This document shows positions 34,802-45,645 of a stretch of 64,000 nucleotides of DNA, piece after piece. The notes beneath the pieces were generated by a model. It ran no database searches. It saw only the letters and a list, made by a program, of their open reading frames with translations, and was not told the origin of the DNA. The position numbers and the translations under genes are program-made. Every line of letters begins with the position of its first letter. The first letter of the stretch is position 1. This DNA comes from Sclerodactyla briareus. Its lineage: Eukaryota > Echinodermata > Holothuroidea > Dendrochirotida > Sclerodactylidae. Where the stretch lies: positions 1 to 64,000 of the forward strand of contig JAODTK010005859.1 in NCBI GenBank assembly GCA_026419785.1. Reading direction: 5' to 3'.

Positions 34802-35107
34802 TTAAAGCTTGGAATTTTGGGAGTAGCACTGGTTGCATGAAGCTTGGAGTAGTTTGATAATGTCATGAATGTTTACTTTCAACACAAAAGCCCTGTCATT
34901 GACAGCAAGAGGTGGGACAAGAGTGGTAAGAAGCTGAGAGTCACTTCCTGCGGTTGTTGCGAGATTCACCCATTGAGTTGGCCAATGATGACCCGCAGCC
35001 GCTGTTTGCCAAACTGAATCCATTCTTAACCGCTCAAATTCTGCTGATCCTGGAGGATACCCTCCAGCCATGCCATGAAACAGCATCAAGGCTGTAAAAT
35101 TATTCAT
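34802..35107 (-). CDS. Uncharacterised 101-codon open frame
   Basis: ATG-initiated reverse-strand frame. The peptide includes MAGGYPPGSAEFERLRMDSV, HHWPTQWVNLATTAG and LVPPLAVNDRAFVLKVNIHD; composition is fairly balanced and it stops shortly after CYSQNSKL. CTCCAG near 35059 could be a splice acceptor. No signal peptide, membrane segment or family recognised. It stands out only because neighbouring DNA is AT-richer and full of stops. It could be a last exon, a transposon fragment or chance. Confidence 0.22.
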   Translation of the reverse strand: MNNFTALMLFHGMAGGYPPGSAEFERLRMDSVWQTAAAGHHWPTQWVNLATTAGSDSQLLTTLVPPLAVNDRAFVLKVNIHDIIKLLQASCNQCYSQNSKL

Positions 35108-35729
35108 ACAAAGCTATTCGTACAGAGTTCTTTAGATTTTGCCTGGGACTAATAAACTAATGTTTTACTATGTTTATTGTGTGTTTAATGAGCATCTCAG
35201 AATATTGTTATTGTTTCCCCTTAAAATTGAGATGGAATTTCCAGTCTCTGGTTCAATTCTTTGAGCATCATTTTACCTGCATGCATCACTGTTCTAGACA
35301 TTTCGAGAAAGAAGCGATTCTTGACCTATTCACTCTTAACATTCTGCATAGGTTCTGTGCCTGCATACATCATGGGGTTGTATATATTGATCACATACAA
35401 CTCTTGTCTAAATACATGTAAAAACATCATCATGTGAAAATCCCTTTGGATATTCTCATGAGCGGTTTTATGGTTTTTGTTAAGACTAATTCCCATGGTA
35501 GCTGGTAGGCTTCCACGATTCCAGCATTCATTTTATGATTGGTGTAAAATAAACTCATTAGCCCTGAACACTTTCTTTTTCTTTTTGTGATATTTGTTTA
35601 AAAATATTCTATGCCTGGTTTGCAATCCCTTGTTTTGCTAGGCATTGGAATGCTAGTCATTCTTTCTTGCTCGGATGTCACTATGTCAGTGATCTAGTTC
35701 GTCTTGTGGGCTGGATGATAATGTTCTCA
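35108..35729. other. Unassigned, no gene recognised
   Basis: AT-rich; an 83-codon forward frame (35170-35421) shows no domain. Confidence 0.35.
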
Positions 35730-35945
35730 GTACAAAACTAGTCCTTAAACTAGTCAAACTGGGTACCGTTTTGACTAGTTTCAAACTAGTACGAAACTAG
35801 TCATAACCTAGTCAGAAGCGACTAGCTCATTCTCGCGACTAGTATACTGACTGTTTCATTTGTTTGATTGAACTACCTATAAACTAGTCCTGCCTAGGGC
35901 ACGACTATAACTTTTAAAAACTGGTCAGGTCTGACTAGGAATTTG
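35730..35945. repeat. ACTAGT-rich cluster 2
   Basis: At least ten ACTAG/CTAGT occurrences in about 200 bp, for example AAACTAGTCCTTAAACTAG, TTTGACTAGTTTCAAACTAG, AAACTAGTCATAACCTAGTC, GCGACTAGTATACTGAC, AAACTAGTCCTGCCTAGGGC and GTCTGACTAGG. Many are arranged as close inverted repeats because ACTAGT is itself a palindrome. Confidence 0.65.
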
Positions 35946-36948
35946 CTATTGTCAACGGGTATGTCCTGGACTCGTTCTTTGGGGGCTTTTTTTTTAAAGT
36001 CAGGAGGCCAGTTTAGGTGTTGTGTGGGTATTCCAAGGACGAGAGCTATTGGTCGATTTTTTCATTTTTTTATCGGGAAATAAACAATCACCAAAAGAGA
36101 AAAATCCGAATACGGCAGGCACACTTTCATGTTCATCATGTTCACCGCACGAAACAAGTAATTATTCGATTATTTATTACTTCTGGACCAGCTGCTTGCG
36201 TGTTAGGGCAGAAAAAAAAAGGAAAACTGGCTAGATAGTCGACTAATCAGAATAGATAATTTGCAATAATGGATAACTGGGGGTTACAGGATATATTTTA
36301 TATAGCGGACCCAAGAATTGATCTCCGAACTTCCATCTATTGGGTTTTAAGCTCGGTGGCTGCTAACCAACTTGCCTCAAAACGTGAGTTTTAATTATCA
36401 GAAGAATGAATAATATTATAGGCCTAAAAGGTACATGATAAGGATCGTAATCCGACAACTAAAGCACGGATGAGAATGCACACAACTTAATTGGGTTTGA
36501 ATCGGCATGGTCTATTGCTGATAAAAGTATAAACTACAAAAACAATAGTATAACTACTGGTGAACAAGTATACAGTCATCACCATATTGGGATCGTGATT
36601 AAATTAGAAATCATTGTTGAACCAATGCAGAGATGCCCTTAAAATATCGGCGCATTGTTCCTCGCTTTCGGTGCTGACTGTCAATACATCCATACAATAG
36701 AGCGCGGATGTTTCGTTCCCGGTTTCAGACTAAGCCGTCACCAATCAGGCTACAACTGAATGACAGTGGTTATCCGACCACAGTTCTCGCCAACACATCC
36801 TTACTTCATAATATGATGTATGATATTTCCGAACAAATGAAATTTCCTCACATAAAAAGCATACAACAAAACAACAAACAACAAACAAGATACGTCATAA
36901 GCCCCATTTGTTGGACAACGTTTTTGTTGTTTTTCTTTTCACTGCAGG
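35946..36948. other. Unassigned; possible upstream region of the candidate transcript at 36.9 kb
   Basis: No gene recognised; overlapping frames at 36017-36238 share DNA in two registers. It ends in a strong polypyrimidine tract (TTGTTGTTTTTCTTTTCACTGCAG at 36925-36948). Confidence 0.3.
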
Positions 36949-37177
36949 ATTATGTATGAACAATCCGCCGGCAAAATGATAGTGGAGGATTCATGTGGTG
37001 TCAATGCGCCCACCCTTCGAAGACTTTCTACAGGCTACCTGGTTTCGATATACGGAGAGAAATCAGATACATGGTCAGATGGCTTCAGTTATTCCTAATG
37101 CAAAGATGGCGGCAGTACGTGAATCCTATCAACATGATCAAAGTGTCTCCATGGCGGCTACCAATAACCAGGCCCAG
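36949..37177 (+). CDS. Candidate 5' exon with start codon, gene unknown
   Basis: It is preceded by a long pyrimidine tract and CTGCAG (acceptor at 36948) and ends GGCCCAG|GTAACA (donor after 37177). One frame has a stop at 36980 and is then open to the donor. Possible starts are ATG 37004, 37079 or 37106; the last, AAAGATGGCGGC, also matches the YY1/initiator-type element seen at many metazoan promoters. From 37106 the peptide is MAAVRESYQHDQSVSMAATN then NQAQ, in phase 0 at the donor. A second frame (from ATG 36993) is also open throughout, so the coding frame is not certain. Function unknown; it could equally be a non-coding exon. Confidence 0.33.
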
Positions 37178-37503
37178 GTAACAGTCTATTGAACATTATT
37201 TACCATATGTGAGTTCTCTACCGTACCTAATACGATTTTATAGGTCTACCTTCCAATAACCCCGGTTCAATGGTCTTTTGACTCCCTAAATGGGGTTTCG
37301 CCACGAAAATCAGACCTATAGCTTTTCTGGTTCCAGGATATCGAGAAAAATCGTTCTGAATCGCGGCTATTTTTTCAATCAAAGTTGTTTGGGCGGAAAT
37401 ATGTTACCTAGCAAAGTGTTTTCCATCAATTTCAGTACATTTGTGCGAACATACATGCTTTATACCCTGAAGTGCCACTGGTCGATTTTTTCTCTTGGCT
37501 AGG

Positions 37504-37596
37504 AGGTTCCCCTCATCAGTTCCACACATGCAAAGATGCATGGACACTGAGGCTGTACGGCACAGGATGTGCAACCTACTTCCACAGGCGATTGGA
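37504..37596 (+). other. Candidate exon after a pyrimidine-rich acceptor
   Basis: TTTTTTCTCTTGGCTAG precedes it (acceptor near 37502-37503) and GGACG|GTAATT follows at about 37597. It cannot continue the 37106 frame without a stop (CATGGACACTGA), but it can continue the alternative frame of the previous exon. It may be an alternative or non-coding exon of the same transcript. Confidence 0.25.
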
Positions 37597-37730
37597 CGGT
37601 AATTAGAGCAACCAAAATTCCACAGATATTTCTATCCATATTTTATTCTATTTAATTTTACCCCATTTTTCTCTTCGAACAATATCAAGCCCAATGACTT
37701 GAGTGTTAATATAGTTATACATTGACAAAG

Positions 37731-37775
37731 GCTGAAGCTGGCCATCCATACTCTGCTCCATCTCCAGATGTCTGT
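37731..37775 (+). CDS. Candidate 45-nt microexon
   Basis: GACAAAG| precedes it and TCTGT|GTAAGTAAG follows, a near-consensus donor. Its 45 nt give AEAGHPYSAPSPDVC in phase 0, the phase left by the frame that starts at 37106. The acceptor has a weak pyrimidine tract. If both are real the protein starts with a low-complexity, Ala/Ser/Pro/Gln-rich N-terminus. No family recognised. Confidence 0.25.
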
Positions 37776-37984
37776 GTAAGTAAGTTTCCTGTGCAGAGTT
37801 CTGTACCGTACTGAATAGCTATTATTTCTGTTGTGTGAGAAACTACAAAACACACCCCTAATCGGAGAAGGGAGACAAGAAGAAGCACAAAGGAATCAAC
37901 ATGTGGAATGCATGGCATACTCGACGATGACATCAGTATGGCGCGTAACAACCACCTCACATAGGAACTGGAGCTAGATTGTTG

Positions 37985-38108
37985 GGCATGTTAATATTAT
38001 TATTATCATTATTTTATTTTTATTATTATTATTAAAAAAATTTTTAGAAATCAAAATAAAAATTATTATGTATGTATGTAATGTAATGTAATGTATGTAT
38101 GATGTATG
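37985..38108 (+). repeat. ATT-rich and ATGT microsatellites
   Basis: TTATTATTATC-type triplets and A/T runs (37990-38065) are followed by TATGTATGTAATGTAATG repeats (38066-38108). Such tails often mark LINE 3' ends; on the reverse strand this would follow the GC-richer segment at 38109-38290. Confidence 0.7.
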
Positions 38109-38286
38109 TACTCACGACGACTACCTTAGTGTGCGTACGTGAGAGGACGACCCCCGACCTCCTCTTGGCTGCACGTGAACTTAACAGCAGGCCTTCCGCG
38201 AACCTCTCTTATAAAGAACTAATGCCGTCCATGACCCGCTTGCTGCACTGGGTGGCCGACCCGCGTGGCGCACGGCTGCACATGTA
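38109..38286 (+). other. GC-rich coding-like segment, unassigned
   Basis: Distinctly GC-richer than its flanks. The forward frame starting upstream at 38099 is open to 38287 and includes RTTPDLLLAARELNSRPSAN and MTRLLHWVADPRGARLHM. I do not recognise the family. It may be the remnant of a transposable-element ORF. Confidence 0.25.
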
Positions 38287-41160
38287 ATTGTATGCATAAT
38301 GCCGCATCGGTAAAGCTCTAAAGTTCAACAAGTCCAGAATGATTAACCTATCAAGCTTAAATTTGTATGAACTTTTCTATGGAGTAACAAGAGCCCTGTT
38401 TGTTGGGCTTTGGGGTTGTTTTGGTAGATGGTAAGAAATTGACAATTGGTGAGAACTGATATTTTAAGCCAATTTAGCCTTGGACACGATAACTCCACAC
38501 ACCCTTGGATGAATCAAGTTCCTAACGTGGTATGTGGCTTACCCATAATGAGTATACATTAATCCTATCGTCTGGGGTTAGGTCGTGGGGCCATCCGTGG
38601 TAAGAAGAGCTTCAATGTCGGGGGCTCCATAATGGCGGATTCCCGCCACAATCGACACTTCGAGCTATTCATGGCATCTGACATTCAGGCAAGTGTCCGA
38701 GAAATCAGTTACGATAGAGTACTCTAATTAGACTCGCGACTATATGTTACTTGGCTATCTTAAAATGTTTGAGGGGCATGTATAAGAGTTGTTGATTGTG
38801 TTGTATGTAGTTTTAATATGTTATGTTTCCAATTATAGGTCTTATCAACAGTTAGAGTATCAGCCCGTAATGATATATATTTACAAAAAATCACCTGTTT
38901 TTTGAAACATGCTAAACAGTCAGCAAATGTGAGAATGCTTCGAAGTTCTAAACATTTTTTGGGTGTAGTTCAATCGCAATGATAGCAATATATCATTATC
39001 TGATATGCTGATGATTATTGAAACAGACGTGTGGACTAATATAATTGTGCGCCTAAGTTACTGCAAGGGCCAAATGAGATGCCGTCGTCCTTTGAATAAC
39101 TGGCGCGCGCGGTTGGTGACATATAGCTCGTTCAGTAACGCATGAAGCACACTAGCTGTATGTTCCTAATCACGGTGACCTCGTTCAAGAGGCAATATCG
39201 CTTCCCAACACCAACCTGCGAACAGTGGATGGCGCTATCTGTCTGAGTCACGAGGAAAACCGCCCACAGTGTATTGAAACTAGTATTCTATTGACAGTAT
39301 CATATAGTGAGGATATACCACACTCGTTTCCGTCAATACCGAATCCTACTGGGCAGATTTTCAGTGGGTCTCGTGCATAACGTCGTCTGCTCTCTGTCAG
39401 CTGCCAAACAAACCGATATCACCTCTATCGTCTTATCTCCTTAAAATAAATGATTTTGAAAAGCCTAAGACAACTTTCGAAGAATGAAAGTTCTTCGAGA
39501 TGTTAAAATCGATCGACGGAATCTTAGTCTGAGTCTATATACATTGATTCTCTGCCGAAGAAATTGGTTCGAAACATTTTTGTTTCTGTTTTCTAATAGG
39601 CCTCATTTTGATTGGTCAGCTTAGTTTCAATACGCCCCTAATATTTTATTTGCCAGTTTAGTATTAATATGCTCGTCACACGTTTTCTTTCTTTTTCAAC
39701 TAAAAAGACCTACAATAATGTTGTTTCTCGAAACAATCATGTTTGATTTGCGAAAAATGTTCCGGCCGTTTGTGTCAGGCATGCATTCGGCCTAAATATA
39801 TGGGCAAGCCAGCCACTTCCAATGCCTGAAATCGGAGAAAAGTCAATTCATTTATAATGTTTTTTCATAACTAAGTAGGTAGATATGGTGCTAAATATGA
39901 ACATTTCGAGTCGTTTTCGTAAGGGGGAAAATCAGTAATCCCCTCACTGCTTATCGTTGTCGTATTCCGTGAAAAAAAGTCGAACCATTTTCTAGTTGTC
40001 CTATCAGACGCAATTCTGGTCACAGTCATTTCATACATTTTATAAACACATCGACAAAATAATAAAAATGCCAGAAATGCTAGTAATGTAATACACATCC
40101 TTCTAAGCACCCGTATCGGGCAAACCCGCCATTCAGCCGTTGTGCTAGGTATGCCTAACGTATGAATGGGCCCTACAACAGTTTACTGAATTGTCTATTT
40201 AAATCGGTATTCACACTGCAATGCAATAGCGATCCCTTGGAACCTGTGTTGTCATTTAAGTACAGCTGCACAGAAGCACGTTCCGTCATGCATGTGACCT
40301 TTGCACGCAGGCCACAATGACCGATTTCAAGCAAATAGTTTTGGTTAGGCCTTACTTTGTTTTTTTATTGCACTACCGGTGGCATTGACCCTTGCACAGA
40401 GTCGAACAGGGCAGTCGTTCTATTTGTGTGTATGATGTCATGCAATTGATGCGAAGTTGTAAGTTGCGCCGTTTTATGAAATATAATATCGTTTCTGTGT
40501 ACAAAACTGTTTGTAAAGTCTGCATGCTTGTCGTTAAAATACCAAGTGCCGAATTTTCCATGGTCCCATATCGAAATCACACAACGCTATTCGCTTATCA
40601 GCTCTTGTTGACTCTAGTCGTATAGAGGTTTTATGATACCATCACACCATCATACCATGGAAAATATTCGCCTTTTCCCCGTTTATTCTGAGTGATATTC
40701 TTCTTTCCAACGATTCCATTCATATGAGAAACTACGAGTATCGCCAATATCGTTTTTGGCAATTTATAACAGCTGACGTTTTCGTCTCAAATTCCCCTAA
40801 AACCGATGCGTCACCTGTTCATGTTCTCCCAATGTCAAACGTTCGCCCAATTATAGCTCTACCTACGGGGAAACTATGCAAAGGCCTAACTACGTCGAGT
40901 TTATCAAAGAGTGTAGCCTAAAATCAGTCAGGACCAGAAAAAAAAATCGTCATTCCTACTTTTAGTAGGCCTGAGTAGCATACTTGCAATCTACGCCGAA
41001 ACCGAATAACAACAAACATACCGGAAAGTAATCGGTTTCCGTGACAAAGTAGCTGTATCTTTCTGATTGTTTCCGTCCTTTCAGTAATTAGGAGACAAGT
41101 CGGAAACAAGGCATGAAGCCAAAGTCATCGATATAAGTGTACAATCCGTTGACCCAATGA
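38287..41160. other. Unassigned stretch
   Basis: No defined gene or repeat. A 50-codon frame at about 38565-38729 contains IMADSRHNRHFELFMASDIQ and again starts from an ATGGCGG context, but lacks clear splice sites. Frames of 61-79 codons at 39871-40110 and 40365-40625 lie on opposite strands or overlap and show no domain. Confidence 0.35.
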
Positions 41161-41360
41161 CTAGCTACCACATACAGACATATACATACATACATTTCCT
41201 CTTCCATAGATACACCAGATATACTTTATGTGAATAAATCAAATAAAACTCGGTGCCTATATAACTAGCTACCACATATACATACATACATTTCCTCTTC
41301 CATAGATACACCAGATATACTTTATGTGAATAAATCAAATGAAACTCGGTGCTTATATAG
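41161..41360 (+). repeat. Two-copy tandem duplication, 104-bp period
   Basis: CTAGCTACCACATA starts at 41161 and 41265. Both copies continue through TACATACATACATTTCCTCT, CCATAGATACACCAGATATA and TGTGAATAAATCAAAT with almost no differences, implying a recent duplication. The reverse 95-codon frame across it simply repeats the same peptide. Confidence 0.88.
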
Positions 41361-42289
41361 CACCCTATCACCAAAGTATCAGGGCGATGATGGAACAATA
41401 AAAAAATGAGAATATAAAATACTTGTTGTGGAAAAAAACACACTAAAACCAACTGGAATTTGAAGGAAAAAAAAAGTTTCCTGAGACGAATGAAACCTAT
41501 AAACCAGATACAAAGAACAACACTAGGCGATGGTAGGTGATAAAAGTCAGCATTACTGTAAATGATTCACGTCTCCTGTTCAGTCACCCTTTAGAGAAGC
41601 CAAATTCAGAATCAAGTATACCTATATGCCTAAACGTTGGTGTGAAATAATTGGCGTATATAATATAGGTAAACTTAGTTCGTTTCTCCTTTTCATGATC
41701 TTTTAGGATCTTCGTTGCAACACACTTGTTTAGCTATTGAAAATGTCCTCGGACTAAAACCTCACTATAACCTCCATTTAGGTCACCTCGTATACGAGTG
41801 GGGGGAGGGGGAGGGGGGTTGGGCCCGAAAAAAACAGAATTCCGGAGAGCTGCCGATTTAAATACTTACTACCGCACTTACTTCGCGTGCGACACGCATC
41901 GTTTCTCATCATTCGATAATGATTCGGGTACTGAAGATTTCAGGAATCCATGTACCTGTGTACAGGGCTCCGTATTCTCGTGCCTATTTGTGCCAGAATT
42001 ACTTGGTAAATCTTGGTAATTTCTTGTCCTACTTCATCATTGGAATTCATTCTCTCTTAGTGTGACCCAAGGGTTCTCAACATATTTTTTTTCAAATAGA
42101 AATATTTGGTTAAGGACTAGCCTATAGAGTACTCCAGCCCGTCTCCTATGTACGCCCGGGAAGGAGTTAACAGGTACTGGGTGAAAACTCAATTGTGTCT
42201 ACTTGTGCGCCTCCGAGTTGTACAAATATTTTAGATGGTCTGGGTCAAGCCATGCTCATATCGGGTTTTACTCCTCGTTTACTAATTAC
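41361..42289. other. Unassigned, no gene recognised
   Basis: A G-rich tract at 41799-41820 precedes a 73-codon forward frame with no domain. Confidence 0.35.
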
Positions 42290-42580
42290 CTTCTGGTTTA
42301 CCTATACCGACAGCATGGTTCACCCCTATCGACAGTGGGGTTCACATATGCCGAAAGTGGGGCACCTGTTACCGATTATAGTGTTTACCTATACAGACAA
42401 TAGGGTTTACGACAATTAGGTTTGCCTGTACCGATGGTGGGGTTTACCGACAGTAGGGTCTAACCTATACCGACAGTGGGGTTCTCCATACAGACAATAG
42501 AGTTTACCTATACCGTCAGTGGGGTTTACCTATACCGACAGTGGGGCATGCCGTCAGGTAGGGTTTACCCTATTGACAAT
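42290..42580 (+). repeat. Minisatellite, about 22-bp unit
   Basis: Units resemble ACCGACAGTGGGGTTTACCTAT, with variants TACAGACAATAGGGTTTACC and CCGTCAGTGGGGTTTACC. About a dozen diverged units. Confidence 0.8.
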
Positions 42581-43076
42581 TTAAAGACGACATAACCCGC
42601 TGATATCGGACCTCGTACCTCCCGGATGCAAGTCGAGGGGAGGGTGGGGAGAATACGTAATCGAGAAATGGTTATGGTTCATTTTAGAAAGAGGAATTTT
42701 GTGTGTGAAAGTTTTCTTGACATCAGTACTGTAGCAGAGGACAGCCATAGTCCAAAGTCGAGAGTCCATACCTGTTCAGATTTAGTCTCCTCAACTACTG
42801 GGTCTATGTACTCCACTATTGATATGTATCCACTGCTGAGCAGTATGTATACGCTTAGCTGACTCGAGCAATCCTCGAGTTGGGTCCTGTGGCCTACCGG
42901 TCATGTCATGAACACTTGGGGAGGCTTGGCGTTAGCGCTGCAGCCCGGCCTGTCTATTGTGCGTAGGCCTGCATTGTTACAATGAGGTCAGCGTAGGTGG
43001 TATCATCACTTGGATTCTTCAACTTTCCCCAAGAGTAGAAATACACTGTGTCCCGAGTAGATCGATGGCGCTGTCA
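42581..43076. other. Unassigned flank of the hAT element
   Basis: No gene recognised; a 78-codon forward frame (42626-42862) has no domain. Confidence 0.35.
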
Positions 43077-43084
43077 GGCTATTG

Positions 43085-45637
43085 CATGGGCGGCGATCAC
43101 GGGGGGAGGGGGGAGGACGGGGCGGGGAACATGTCCCCCAATATTTTTGGTGGGGGACTTAATATCAAATATCCCCCCCCCCCAATATTCTGCGGACTGG
43201 TGAAAAAAATACAATCATATGTACAATACGGCCATAACACAAACGTCTAATCATATTTCTTATTAGATTGCCTAATTTTTATGTTGAGAAGTCCGAAATG
43301 CCAACAAAATTCGCGCTGCGCGCGCTGTATCCTATCTTTTCCGTTACATGTATAATACAGTAGGCCCACGTGTACAATAACTTTGTCAGATTCTGGCAAA
43401 TATGATTTTTGTCCATACGTGTCATTTCAAGTGTGGTGACCATATAGGTAGGCCACGAGGAGAATTTGGTTTCACGACTTGATTCATGTTGCACCCCCCC
43501 CCTTTCCCCACTACAGCAATGCCGGAATCCAACTGTCATTTTCTTAACACTGCACACAGTTTAGTCTACTTCTGATCCTTGTTGTTCAGATTGGCTTTGC
43601 CAGCCTGACGTGCTGTTTTTAATAGAAGATGGAAGCTATATGTAACGAAAAACAACAGGGCAGGGGATCGTGCACAATGGAGGTTTACGTGATTGACGTA
43701 TGGAACTATACAGGCGCGGAGCGGGGCGAAACAATTCGGAGACATGAGAAATTTGAGCGACCAAATTGTCTGCTGACTGGCTCAATACCTTTCAATCAAA
43801 TGCCCGAAAAATGCACACATTTTCCATGACAGTGATGTTCAAGCAGATTTTTCAATCTGCGAGCAGCCTCCAACCCAATCGGAAGGGTCCTCGATGGAAT
43901 ATCTCTAGACATGGCTATGGTAGGAATGGAGACCACGATGAAGAAATGTAAGGATTAACATCGATCAGTTTTCGGAAATTACTGTCAATTTCAGTGAATG
44001 CATACTGCCATAAGCCGCGGGAAGTGCCGCTCCCTGCAATCTGGGGAGGGGGGGGGGGTGTCTGTAAGGCTATAATATTTTCTTGTACGGTACGCGTCAA
44101 CAGATGGTGTCAATTTTGGGGATGTTGCTTACTGCCATAAGACATGGGAAGTACCGTTTCCGGCAATCTGGGGGATTCGTAAGGCTCAAATTTTCCTTGT
44201 ACCTACGGAGACCACTGATGCTTTGCCCAATTGTAAGGAATAAACATCGATTAGTTCCTTCAAAAACGTTTCTTGAAATACAATTTCTGAAAAATTATTG
44301 CCAATTTTAGAGACGTTGCTCACTGCCATACAGCGCGGGAATTGCCGTTTCCTGCAATCTGAGGGGTCCGTAAAACGAAAATTTCCTTGTACCCTACGCG
44401 TCCACCGACGGCGGCGGCTGGCCCTAATTGTAAGGAATACACATCGATCAGTTCCTTCAAGAACGTTTCTAGGAATATGATTCTGAAATTTATTGCCAAT
44501 TTTAGAGACGTTGCTTACTGCCTTACGGTCCGGGAAATGCCGTTTCCTGCAATCTGGGGGGTCTGTAAAACAATTTTTTTCTTGTACCCTACAACAACCG
44601 ACGGTGGCCCGAATTGTACGGAATAAACATTGATGAGTTTCTTCAAAATGTTTCTTGAAATAAAAAATTCGGGAATTTATTGACAATTTTAGGATGTTGC
44701 TTACTGCCATAAGACATGGGAAGTACCGTTTCCGGCAATCTGGGGGATTCGTAAGGCTCAAATTTTCCTTGTACCTACGGAGACCACTGATGCTGGCCCA
44801 AATTGTAAGGAATAAACATCGATTAGTTCCTTCAAAAACGTTTCTTGAAATACAATTTCTGAAAAATTATTGCCAATTTTAGAGACGTTGCTCACTGCCA
44901 TACAGCGCGGGAATTGCCGTTTCCTGCAATCTGAGGGGTCCGTAAAACGAAAATTTCCTTGTACCCTACGCGTCCACCGACGGCGGCGGCTGGCCCTAAT
45001 TGTAAGGAATACACATCGATCAGTTCCTTCAAGAACGTTTCTAGGAATATGATTCTGAAATTTATTGCCAATTTTAGAGACGTTGCTTACTGCCTTACGG
45101 TCCGGGAAATGCCGTTTCCTGCAATCTGGGGGGTCTGTAAAACAATTTTTTTCTTGTACCCTACAACAACCGACGGTGGCCCGAATTGTACGGAATAAAC
45201 ATTGATGAGTTTCTTCAAAAATGTTTCTTGAAATAAAAAATTCGGGAATTTATTGACAATTTTTAGGATGTTGCTTACTGCCATATGACCACAGAAGTGC
45301 CGTTTCCTGCCAATCTGGGGGGTCTGTAAAACAATTTTTTTCTTGTACCCTACAACAACCGACGGTGGCCCGAATTGTACGGAATAAACATTGATGAGTT
45401 TCTTCAAAAATGTTTCTTGAAATAAAAAATTCGGGAATTTATTGACAATTTTGGGGATGTTGCTTACTGCCATATGACCACAGAAGTGCCGTTTCCTGCC
45501 AATCTGGGGGGTCTGTAAAACGAAAATTTCCTGGTACGCTACGCGCCAACCCATGGTGGTGCTCCGCTTGGATGGTGCTACCCTCATATGTCCCCCCCCC
45601 CCCCCCCCCCTAATATCTAACACAGATCGCCGCCCTG
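43085..45637 (-). mobile_element. Non-autonomous hAT-like DNA transposon (element B) with internal satellite
   Basis: It is flanked by a perfect 8-bp duplication GGCTATTG at 43077-43084 and 45638-45645. Left end CATGGGCGGCGATC; right end, reverse-complemented, CAGGGCGGCGATC: identical over 13 bases apart from one inserted T. G-rich (left) and C-rich (right) subterminal tracts follow. The AAGCGGAGC block shared with elements A and C lies on the reverse strand at 45561-45569, so I give its orientation as reverse. Length 2553 bp, mostly filled by the array at 43945-45570. The 191- and 192-codon reverse frames arise because several array monomers are multiples of three, not from a transposase. 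No hAT catalytic or dimerisation motif is visible. Confidence 0.88.
43945..45570 (-). repeat. Higher-order satellite: 572-bp unit of three ~190-bp monomers
   Basis: Monomers begin at GATGTTGCTTACTGCC-like sites: 44121, 44312, 44507, 44693, 44884, 45079, 45267 and 45456 (lengths 191, 195, 186, 191, 195, 188, 189), with a partial monomer before 44121. Positions 44121-44692 and 44693-45264 are a 572-bp duplicate: the frames 44298-44480 and 44870-45052 give identical peptides, as do 44387-44626 and 44959-45198. Neighbouring monomers within a unit are clearly more diverged. This is classic higher-order structure. The last two monomers belong to the third monomer type. Confidence 0.9.
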
Positions 45638-45645
45638 GGCTATTG

